The notes beneath the pieces are model-generated. The model saw only the letters and a list, made by a program, of their open reading frames with translations, was not told where the DNA came from and did not search any database. A DNA stretch of 37,340 bases. Source: CAYJFK01 sp964369475. GTDB lineage: Bacteria; Bacillota; Clostridia; Oscillospirales; Feifaniaceae. Position 1 is the stretch's first letter; every line of letters begins with the position of its first letter. The position numbers and the translations under genes are program-made. This document shows positions 31,060 through 37,340 of this stretch, piece after piece. The stretch spans positions 1-37,340 of the forward strand of contig CAYJFK010000021.1 in NCBI GenBank assembly GCA_964369475.1, in the 5' to 3' direction.

Positions 31060-33378
31060 TTAAATACTCTCCATCTCAACGCCGTGCTTAACCCTCTCGC
31101 TCTCCTCGGCACGCTTTGCGTTGTTAAATCTATCAAGTGTACCAACAAGGTATCCCGTTATACGGCGAATTCTATCAAAGGGAATATCCCCCTCAACACG
31201 TCCGCACTTGGGGCACTCGTTGCCTATAATGCCGGTATATCCGCAAACAGGATCTCTGTCAACGGGATGATTAACCGAACCATAACCAATGCCTGCCTCG
31301 TGCATACACTTAACGACTGCCTCAAAAGCGTCCAAATTCTGTGCAGGATCACCATCAAGCTCGACATATGTAATATGTCCTGCATTTGTAAGTGCATGAT
31401 AAGGTGCTTCAATTTTTATCTTGTCAAATGCCGAAATCTCATGATAAACAGGCACATGGAAGGAGTTTGTGTAATACTCCCTATTTGTAATGCCCTCTAT
31501 CTCGCCATACTTATCCCTATCCATCTTGACAAATCTACCCGAAAGCCCCTCGGCAGGAGTTCCGATAAGCGAGAAGTTAAGCTTAGTCCTCTGACCATAC
31601 TCATCCATACGCTTTCTCATAAAGCCGATAATCTCAAGCCCGAGCTTTTGCGACGTAACGCTCTCGCCATGATGATACCCCGTAAGCGCCTTCAAGCACT
31701 CGGCAAGCCCTATAAACCCAATTGTAAGCGTGCCATGCTTTAGCACCTCGCCAATCGTATCCTCAGGCCCTAAATTGTCGCTATCCATCCAAATTCCCTG
31801 ACCCATAAGGAAGGGGTAGTTCTTAACCTTCTTATCACTCTGAATTTTAAACCTGTCAAGAAGCTGATCCGAAACAAGCTTAATTTCCTTATCGAGCATC
31901 TCGAAGAAAAAGTCTGTATTCTTGTTCGCCTTAATGGCAAGCCTTGGCAGATTTATCGAAGTAAAGCTCAAATTACCTCTACCAAAAACAGTCTGACGGC
32001 TCGTATCATGCACATTGGCAACGACCCTCGTGCGGCAACCCATATATGCTACCTCGGTCTCAGGCTTGCCTTCCTCGTAATATGCCTTGTTAAATGGCGC
32101 ATCGATAAAGGAGAAATTGGGGAAAAGTCTCTTGGCCGAAACCTTGCAAGCAAGCTTAAAGAGATCATAGTTTGGCTCGCCCTCGTTTAAATTAACGCCC
32201 TCTTTTACCTTAAAAATCTGTATCGGGAATATGGGTGTCTCGCCATTTCCAAGCCCACGATCTGTCTCGAGCAATAGATTTTTCACAACCATTCTACCCT
32301 CAACGGTAGTATCCATTCCATAGTTTATCGAACTAAAGGGAATTTGCGCACCGGCTCTCGAATGCATCGTGTTAAGGTTGTGAATAAATGCCTTCATGGC
32401 CTGTAAAGTCGCCTTGTCGGTCTCCTTAAATGTATAGCGCCTGCAAGTGGCAACAACTTGAGCTCCACCCTCTGCAAACTCCTCAATAAGCTCTGCAAGA
32501 GCCTCGTCAAACTTATCGCACCCGCCGGCAGTGGCAACAAGTCCCATACCGTCAAGCTTTGCCTTTAGATCGACAGCAACAGCATCTGCATTCTCAACAT
32601 GACTGCCAATGTCCAAAATCTTAGCCATGTTAGCCCAAAATAGCTTTATATATGTCTTGGCAACACCCTTTGCCATCGCATAATCAAAATTAGGCACACT
32701 CTGACCACCATGCTGGTCGTTCTGGTTTGACTGAATTGCAATACAAGCCTGTGCGGCATATGTGAGAATGTCCTTAGGCTCTCTCAAAAATCCATGCCCC
32801 GTCGAAAAGCCGCCCGTAAAGAGCTTATCAAGATCTATCTGACAACAGGTCGTCGTCAGCGTTAAAAAGTCGAGATCGTGAATATGAATATCACCCTCTG
32901 TATGTGCCTTGGAATGAAGTGGATCGAGCACAAACATATGATAAAACTGCTTAGCACCCTCCGAGCCGTACTTAAGCATTGTACCCATAGCGGTATCTCC
33001 GTCGATATTGGCATTCTCCCTCTTAATATCGACCTCGCTCGCCTCCATAAAGGTCAAATTCTCATAAACCTTCATAAGCTTTGTATTCATATCCCTAGCA
33101 CGGGTACGATCAGCCCTGTATAAAATGTACTCCTTAGCCGTCCTTGCGTGTCCGCTCTCTATAAGAATCTTCTCAACAACATTCTGTACTTCTTCAACGG
33201 TAGGCGCTTTTTCGTAGCTGTTGGCATTAATAAAATCTATTACCTGTTTAGCAAGCTCCTCCGCCATTTCTCTGTCAGATCCCCCAAGCGCCTGTGCCGC
33301 TTTGTATATGGCATCTGCAATTTTTGTTGCATCAAAATCGGCAAGCCGACCGTCTCTCTTTATAATCTGTGTGTACAT
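31060..33378 (-). CDS. nrdD: Anaerobic ribonucleoside-triphosphate reductase
   Basis: This 772-aa oxygen-sensitive class III enzyme makes dNTPs from NTPs. An N-terminal ATP-cone (residues 1-90, MYTQIIKRDGRLADFDATKIADAIYKA) provides allosteric control. The glycyl radical is expected at Gly742 (RRITGYLVGTLDRFN). Cys712, Cys722 and Cys725 (PVCGY, ECPKCGR) are likely zinc ligands; I see only three cysteines there. GGAGGACTGGGAG precedes the ATG. Two NrdR-like boxes lie upstream, so repression by NrdR is expected, though nrdR is not in the window. Confidence 0.95.
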   Translation of the reverse strand: MYTQIIKRDGRLADFDATKIADAIYKAAQALGGSDREMAEELAKQVIDFINANSYEKAPTVEEVQNVVEKILIESGHARTAKEYILYRADRTRARDMNTKLMKVYENLTFMEASEVDIKRENANIDGDTAMGTMLKYGSEGAKQFYHMFVLDPLHSKAHTEGDIHIHDLDFLTLTTTCCQIDLDKLFTGGFSTGHGFLREPKDILTYAAQACIAIQSNQNDQHGGQSVPNFDYAMAKGVAKTYIKLFWANMAKILDIGSHVENADAVAVDLKAKLDGMGLVATAGGCDKFDEALAELIEEFAEGGAQVVATCRRYTFKETDKATLQAMKAFIHNLNTMHSRAGAQIPFSSINYGMDTTVEGRMVVKNLLLETDRGLGNGETPIFPIQIFKVKEGVNLNEGEPNYDLFKLACKVSAKRLFPNFSFIDAPFNKAYYEEGKPETEVAYMGCRTRVVANVHDTSRQTVFGRGNLSFTSINLPRLAIKANKNTDFFFEMLDKEIKLVSDQLLDRFKIQSDKKVKNYPFLMGQGIWMDSDNLGPEDTIGEVLKHGTLTIGFIGLAECLKALTGYHHGESVTSQKLGLEIIGFMRKRMDEYGQRTKLNFSLIGTPAEGLSGRFVKMDRDKYGEIEGITNREYYTNSFHVPVYHEISAFDKIKIEAPYHALTNAGHITYVELDGDPAQNLDAFEAVVKCMHEAGIGYGSVNHPVDRDPVCGYTGIIGNECPKCGRVEGDIPFDRIRRITGYLVGTLDRFNNAKRAEESERVKHGVEMESI

Positions 33379-33449
33379 CTCCCAGTCCTCCGTAATATAT
33401 TTAAGTATGTTATATCGTATAATTATTTATCTTAAGCACAATGCATAAA

Positions 33450-33496
33450 CAACTATAAATTGTATCTAACGCAACACACATAACTATATATTGTGT
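33450..33496. promoter_or_regulatory. Tandem NrdR-like boxes upstream of nrdD
   Basis: AACTATAAATTGTAT (from 33451) and AACTATATATTGTGT (from 33482) share the core AACTATAWATTGTRT and lie exactly 31 bp apart. That spacing and the AT palindromic core match the paired NrdR sites (consensus ACACWATATATWGTGT). The right box overlaps a plausible leftward -10 TATATA that has TTACAA 17 nt before it. Confidence 0.7.
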
Positions 33497-33753
33497 TACA
33501 TTAGATATTGTAACGCTATTTGACCCCATATGTCAACCGAAATACGTCGAAAAAATATTTTTGTATAAACTGCCTAATTTAAGCAAAAAACTTTTTCTTC
33601 TTACTCCATTTTACCTATTGACACAGCAAACACAAAACCACATTTGACACTTCTCAAATATGGACTGTTACCATGAAAATAACCTTCCACACAATAAAAC
33701 ACCCCCACAATACCAAAAACGGCATGTGGGGATATCCATTCCATTTTAGATAG

Positions 33754-33783
33754 TTTTAGGAGGGTGCAACGACCCTCCTAAAA
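33754..33783 (-). terminator. LCP gene terminator hairpin
   Basis: A perfect 12-bp stem with a 6-nt loop, flanked by A/T arms, lies just beyond the LCP stop codon. It has no long U-run, so its strength as an intrinsic terminator is uncertain. Confidence 0.65.
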
Positions 33784-33812
33784 GTAAGCGCTATTTATTT
33801 ACTAATATTACA

Positions 33813-35063
33813 TTACGTCCCATCGGGCGGCTCTGTCGGCACGACCTCAACAGGATCTACAATTGGCGGCTCGACAGGCTCAACAGGCTCGACAGGCTCG
33901 ACAGGTTCAATAGTCCCCTCGTCTGTGCCCTCTGCACCACCTGAACCCTCTGTGTCGCCTGTGCCATCCGCACCCGCTGTGCCTTCTGTGCCTTCTGTGC
34001 CCTCTGTACCGTCCACACCCTCCGTACTCTCTGTACCGTCAGGCACTACTTCCTCGGGCGCTACCTCCACAGGAGGCGGTGTAGGCGATATGTATCCGCC
34101 ACCCGGATTCATGGGGGCGGCATTACTGTAATCTGTATAAACGAGCTCCTCGGGAGCGCCCTCGCCCCCAAAATGCTCCTCAAAGAGCGCAAGCGTCTCC
34201 TCGGGATCGTGCAGATAATACGAAGTCTGCCCAACATACCCACTAACACCTGGCAGATCGTAGACCGTTATAGAATCATTCTCCGACAAAAGCGTAAGGG
34301 CCGACAGATTTGCAAGCACATCGGAAAGCGCAACATTTGTGCTAACATAAGGCGCCGCCGCCTCGAACAGGTCTGGCAGTTGAAGTATATACTCAGGCGT
34401 CAACTTCTGCTCAATCAAAGCGCTGATAAAATCCCTCTGCACCCTCGCCCTCTGCACATCACCTTCGGCGTATCTGCGAAAACGCACAAGATGCATTGCG
34501 TGCTCCCCATCAAGATGTTGCAGCCCCTCCTCAAGGTCAATATACAAATCCTGATACGGATCGGTGTAATACATGTCCTGCGGCACATAAAACTCCACGC
34601 CGCCCAGCACATCGATCATAGCTTCAAAACCATCTAAGTCTATCTTGGCATAATAGTGCATAGGCGCACCTGTCATCTCCTTCACACAGGAAATAAGCCC
34701 CTCAAGCCCCTGATAGGCATTTACCGAATTTAGCTTGCCATAGCTATTTCCAATCTTAACCCTCGTATCACGAAGAAGCGACGTAATGCTAATCTTACCC
34801 GACTCAAGGTCGACCCCAACCATCATCATGGTATCTGTAAGCGCATTTGTACCGTCCGTGCCGATAAGCAGTATATTATATGCCCCTTTGTTAACAGGTA
34901 CCTCGTCGATAGATGGCGGCGGTTCCTCGTCTACAATTTCCTCGACGGCGTATATAACATCAAAAACAAACCAACCCGCCCAAAAAAGAGCCATACAAGA
35001 GATGGCGAGCAGTATATACATAAAAACGAGACCTGCGCTCATCTTCTTTTTCGTTTTAGACAT
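33813..35063 (-). CDS. LytR-CpsA-Psr (LCP) family cell-wall ligase
   Basis: This 416-aa membrane protein probably transfers wall teichoic acid or another glycopolymer from its lipid carrier to peptidoglycan. After a short basic N-terminus comes a transmembrane helix (about residues 11-35). The LCP domain (about 60-270) carries NILLIGTDG, DTMMMVGVDLESGKISITSLLRDTRV and the Arg-rich VRFRRYAEGDVQRARVQRDFI pyrophosphate-binding segment. Residues 310-416 are an acidic low-complexity tail with EGT and PVE repeats. The ATG at 35063 has GGAG 6 nt upstream. Confidence 0.92.
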   Translation of the reverse strand: MSKTKKKMSAGLVFMYILLAISCMALFWAGWFVFDVIYAVEEIVDEEPPPSIDEVPVNKGAYNILLIGTDGTNALTDTMMMVGVDLESGKISITSLLRDTRVKIGNSYGKLNSVNAYQGLEGLISCVKEMTGAPMHYYAKIDLDGFEAMIDVLGGVEFYVPQDMYYTDPYQDLYIDLEEGLQHLDGEHAMHLVRFRRYAEGDVQRARVQRDFISALIEQKLTPEYILQLPDLFEAAAPYVSTNVALSDVLANLSALTLLSENDSITVYDLPGVSGYVGQTSYYLHDPEETLALFEEHFGGEGAPEELVYTDYSNAAPMNPGGGYISPTPPPVEVAPEEVVPDGTESTEGVDGTEGTEGTEGTAGADGTGDTEGSGGAEGTDEGTIEPVEPVEPVEPVEPPIVDPVEVVPTEPPDGT

Positions 35064-35230
35064 AAATTCTCCAGTCATCATTTAGCTTGGGTGATCTACG
35101 CAGTCCACCCTTTGGTCATAAATACAATCATTCCGATTTATTTTAACACAGCTTTACATATATAAACGTATAAATTACAAAAAAGTTCCGATTTGCAAAA
35201 TTTAGTCGCCACTATCCATTCAAAAAAACG

Positions 35231-35258
35231 AAAAAGTCGCCTTTTCAGGCGACTTTTT
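35231..35258 (-). terminator. tRNA operon terminator
   Basis: Stem AAAAAGTCGCC with GGCGACTTTTT (11 bp) and a 6-nt loop follows immediately after the last tRNA gene. On the minus strand it ends in TTTTTCGTTTTTTT, an ideal U-run. Confidence 0.92.
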
Positions 35259-35260
35259 CT

Positions 35261-35352
35261 TGGCGGAGAAGGCGGGATTTGAACCCGCGCGCCGGTTTCC
35301 CGACCTACACCCTTAGCAGGGGCGCCTCTTCGGCCAACTTGAGTACTTCTCC
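35261..35352 (-). tRNA. tRNA-Ser (GCU)
   Basis: The minus strand reads GGAGAAGTACTC at the 5' end and CTTCTCCGCCA at the 3' end. The loop CTGCTAA gives the anticodon GCT, and a long variable arm confirms the serine type. CCA is encoded. It is the second of two serine tRNA genes in a row. Confidence 0.95.
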
Positions 35353-35385
35353 ATGGTCGAATAAATATATCCTTATCAAGATATG

Positions 35386-35473
35386 TGGCGGAGAGAGTGG
35401 GATTCGAACCCACGGCCCTTTTGGGGTCACTGGTTTTCAAGACCAGCTCCTTAAACCGCTCGGACATCTCTCC
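35386..35473 (-). tRNA. tRNA-Ser (UGA)
   Basis: The minus strand starts GGAGAGATGTCCGAGCGG and ends CTCTCTCCGCCA. The anticodon loop CTTGAAA gives TGA, and a long variable arm is present. CCA is encoded. It lies 33 nt upstream of the GCU tRNA in the same transcript. Confidence 0.96.
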
Positions 35474-35484
35474 AAGGCTAAAAC

Positions 35485-35513
35485 AGTATACCACAATTAA
35501 ACCTATCTGTCAA
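35485..35513 (-). promoter_or_regulatory. Promoter of the serine tRNA operon
   Basis: TTGACA (35513-35508) and TATACT (35490-35485) have 17-nt spacing. The predicted start point is only a few bases before the first tRNA. Confidence 0.9.
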
Positions 35514-35593
35514 TTATATTTTCAGCAATTTTTGCATATTTTTCTTAAACACTTGCCAGTCAACGCTTGCCTCGCTAACCCAAAACAAAACCT

Positions 35594-36595
35594 CTACCCC
35601 ACATAAAATGGCGATATATTTCCGCCACCTATGGCAATATCACCGCCGCTCGCCTCAAAAAACTGCTCGGCGCTCTCGCACAAAACTCCATTTACAGTCT
35701 GCGGTAACTGCTCCTCATCTATAACAACAGCTACACTGTCAGCCGCAAAACCATATCCTGCGGCAAGGTTGTAATCTTCATTATAATATGCCTCCATGGG
35801 AATTTGCACGGTAATAGGAAGATCCGACATTGCCGCCAAAATTCCCTCTATCTGCTCGGTCTTTGTAGGGCTTTGCGGATAATCTATCAAACTAAGCCGC
35901 CCAAAAGAAGGATAGCACATGTCAGACAATACCACCATGTCTACCCCCATATCTACGGCCTCCCTCGCAAGCGACGTAACATAATTAACGGCGGCCGGCT
36001 TATATGGGTCTAAACTAAGCTCGTAATTCCCATCTAAAAATAGCACCCCAGAATCTACCGTTGTGCCCGAGTTTGACACATTACGAGGAGCCAGTTCATC
36101 GTCAAAGGCAGAAATTCTCCCCCAAAGAGCAAGCCCATTTGCATCGCACCTCTCCACAAGCGCCGCAAGATCGATGGCCCCCTCAATAGTAGCAGGAGCG
36201 GCCGACGGCACCGACGACAGATAAGCGACCTCGCCCCCCGCAAGCTTTAAATCTACCATAACCGCATAAGCCCCCACCGCAATGGCCTCGTCTACCGTCA
36301 TGTCGCTAAGCGAAACAACCCTACCCTCGGTCGCCGCAGGCACCTCCTCGACAACTTGCTCCTCCACTAAATCTTCCGGCGGTAAAATGTCATCTTCCTC
36401 AGGCAGGTCAGGCGGTAAATTTGTCGGCCCTTCTCCGTTCAAAATGGAAAAAATTTCATCGACTGCGCCGCTAAACTGCTCGTTGGTATTATATGTGTAA
36501 AGAGTAAAAACTCCAATTATTGCCACTACAAGAAGAACGACCAAAACAACCCGACCTACGCCGCCCTTTCCACGATATCTTTTAAGCTTGGCCAT
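35594..36595 (-). CDS. Membrane-anchored glycoside-hydrolase-like protein (DUF4015-type)
   Basis: This 333-aa protein has a basic N-terminus, a transmembrane helix (about residues 15-37) and a Pro/Glu-rich extracellular linker (60-90). A TIM-barrel-like domain follows. Residues 210-245 (NYVTSLAREAVDMGVDMVVLSDMCYPSFG) correspond to the region of DUF4015/GH-like proteins where a family-typical catalytic or binding acid is expected. The relationship is distant and the substrate is unknown. It may act on the cell envelope or extracellular polysaccharides. The ATG at 36595 follows GGAGG. It has its own promoter. Confidence 0.65.
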   Translation of the reverse strand: MAKLKRYRGKGGVGRVVLVVLLVVAIIGVFTLYTYNTNEQFSGAVDEIFSILNGEGPTNLPPDLPEEDDILPPEDLVEEQVVEEVPAATEGRVVSLSDMTVDEAIAVGAYAVMVDLKLAGGEVAYLSSVPSAAPATIEGAIDLAALVERCDANGLALWGRISAFDDELAPRNVSNSGTTVDSGVLFLDGNYELSLDPYKPAAVNYVTSLAREAVDMGVDMVVLSDMCYPSFGRLSLIDYPQSPTKTEQIEGILAAMSDLPITVQIPMEAYYNEDYNLAAGYGFAADSVAVVIDEEQLPQTVNGVLCESAEQFFEASGGDIAIGGGNISPFYVG

Positions 36596-36632
36596 ACACA
36601 CCTCCACAGACTTTTTTACATATAATATATAC

Positions 36633-36661
36633 AGTATATCCTATGCCGCAAAAATAATCAA
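36633..36661 (-). promoter_or_regulatory. Promoter of the glycoside-hydrolase-like gene
   Basis: TTGATT (36661-36656) and TATACT (36638-36633) are spaced 17 nt and read leftward; the start codon lies 37 nt further on. Confidence 0.75.
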
Positions 36662-36723
36662 TAATGAGTAGAAAATTGTTGGAAAAAGGCTTATTTCTCC
36701 ACATATCTTCCAATAATTATGCT

Positions 36724-36752
36724 TTGATTTTTTTGCTTTGGTAGCTTATAAT
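36724..36752 (+). promoter_or_regulatory. Promoter of the MecA-like gene
   Basis: TTGATT (36724-36729) and TATAAT (36747-36752) are spaced 17 nt and lie 20 nt before the start codon. Confidence 0.8.
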
Positions 36753-36772
36753 GCATATATGGGGGAGTGCTT

Positions 36773-37219
36773 ATGAAAATTGAGGTTATGGGCGAAAATC
36801 GCCTGCGTTTACTGCTCGATCGGGCAGACATGAGGGACTACGGAATTACATACGAGGATATAGATTATTCCAAGCCGCAAACACAAAAGGTCTTTAGAAG
36901 CATAATGGACAGGGCAGAAGATGTCGTAGGCTTTTCAAGCGATGGCTATAAACTTGTAATAGAGGCACGCCCCGGTACAGACGGCGGTTGCATTCTAACC
37001 GTAACACGCAGACCCAAAAAACGCACAAGAGATCAGTCGAAGAAAAACGGCGCCTTTACATTTCTATTCGACGATATAGACACGGCCCTCGATGCCGCCA
37101 TTGCGGTAGGCAGAGCGTCCAAAATAAAGGGAGTGGGCGGCGGCTATATCCTGTCAGACGACATAGGCGGCGATGCTGTCCGTCATGTACTTAGAGAATA
37201 CGGCAAGGAGATAGACTGA
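36773..37219 (+). CDS. MecA-like adaptor protein
   Basis: This 148-aa protein resembles the ClpC adaptor MecA. The N-terminal domain reads MKIEVMGENRLRLLLDRADMRDYGITYEDIDY, the typical MecA start. A C-terminal alpha/beta part (FLFDDIDTALDAAIAVGRASKIKG, then GGGYILSDDIGGDAVRHVLREYGKEI) has the pattern of the MecA substrate or ClpC-binding domain. It is shorter than Bacillus MecA (about 218 aa). It would deliver substrates to ClpCP. The ATG at 36773 follows GGGGGAG; a GTG at 36767 is inside that site. Confidence 0.8.
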   Translation: MKIEVMGENRLRLLLDRADMRDYGITYEDIDYSKPQTQKVFRSIMDRAEDVVGFSSDGYKLVIEARPGTDGGCILTVTRRPKKRTRDQSKKNGAFTFLFDDIDTALDAAIAVGRASKIKGVGGGYILSDDIGGDAVRHVLREYGKEID

Positions 37220-37304
37220 TTTTATTATAAAAAAACGTTATGTGTGCGCAAAAAAACAAAGTGCACCGCTTGAATTTTTGCTTTTATTTGCAAGGGGGTA
37301 TTTG

Positions 37305-37329
37305 AGGAGGCTTAAAGGCCTCCTTTTTT
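37305..37329 (+). terminator. Intrinsic terminator after the MecA-like gene
   Basis: A 7-bp stem (AGGAGGC with GCCTCCT) and 6-nt loop end in TTTTTT. It is near the right edge of the window, about 90 nt past the stop codon. Confidence 0.85.
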
Positions 37330-37340
37330 GTACCTACCCC

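Larger units (their letters stand above)
33379..33812. other. 434-bp non-coding region between nrdD and the LCP gene
   Basis: This stretch holds the nrdD promoter with its NrdR-like boxes (33450-33496). A 12-bp stem hairpin (TTTTAGGAGGGT at 33754-33765, loop GCAACG, right arm 772-783) lies 30 nt after the LCP gene stop and probably ends its transcript. The remainder, about 33500-33750, is AT-rich with no gene or further structure that I can support. Confidence 0.7.

Noticed and set aside
33890..34080. CRISPR-like or VNTR array from the short repeats near 33.9-34.0 kb
   Set aside because: The repeats are 9-12-bp coding units of the LCP protein tail, without spacers or cas genes.
21960..37340. 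A NiFe hydrogenase large subunit for the orphan small subunit
   Set aside because: No protein right of the operon carries the expected N- and C-terminal CxxC ligand motifs; all large genes there have other clear identities.

Overview
The window looks like chromosomal DNA of a strictly anaerobic, low-to-mid-GC Firmicute of class Clostridia. The grounds are an oxygen-sensitive class III ribonucleotide reductase, a cytosolic multi-FeS molybdopterin enzyme operon, strong GGAGG-type ribosome binding sites, a MecA-like adaptor, an LCP cell-wall ligase and a Firmicute-type siphoprophage. No genus can be assigned from the sequence alone.

Region 1 (1-17.5 kb) is a compact siphovirus-type prophage. 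Nearly all of it lies on the minus strand. From right to left it holds a CI/LexA-like repressor (plus strand), a lysogenic switch with three matching operator sites between divergent promoters, a zinc-ribbon microprotein, a DUF1492/RinA-like late activator, small and large terminase, portal, GP20-type scaffold, capsid with a C-terminal Ig-like domain, connectors, tail tube, two tail chaperones, a very short tape measure, distal tail and hub proteins, a BspA/DUF285-like protein, a collar fibre, two holin-type proteins and an amidase. No integrase, replication or recombination gene is present between repressor and lysin. Two G-rich non-coding segments precede the capsid and terminase genes. A perfect 55-bp inverted repeat brackets the structural module.

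Region 2 (17.6-22.0 kb) is the most unusual part: a five-gene, translationally coupled operon. A cytosolic molybdopterin oxidoreductase and a DmsB-like four-cluster ferredoxin are followed by homologues of the beta, gamma and delta subunits of cytosolic sulfhydrogenase / anaerobic sulfite reductase type enzymes. The [NiFe] catalytic subunit is missing. The likely reading is an NAD(P)H-linked soluble molybdoenzyme of unknown substrate that uses a hydrogenase-derived electron-transfer module.

Region 3 (22.1-30.3 kb) holds an NMT1/TauT-type ABC importer operon with a possible 42-aa leader protein, a large surface protein with Ig-like repeats, a small membrane protein, pyrroline-5-carboxylate reductase, an M20D amidohydrolase and a convergent IclR regulator. 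Region 4 (30.4-37.3 kb) holds nrdD-nrdG behind two NrdR-like boxes, an LCP ligase, two serine tRNA genes, a membrane-anchored glycoside-hydrolase-like protein and a MecA-like adaptor.

Two families of intergenic repeats run through the window. One is a composite, hairpin-rich element (1-112, 15845-16051 and 26692-26809). The other is an AT-rich element with terminal inverted repeats that sits between convergent genes at 21953-22093 and 29271-29444.
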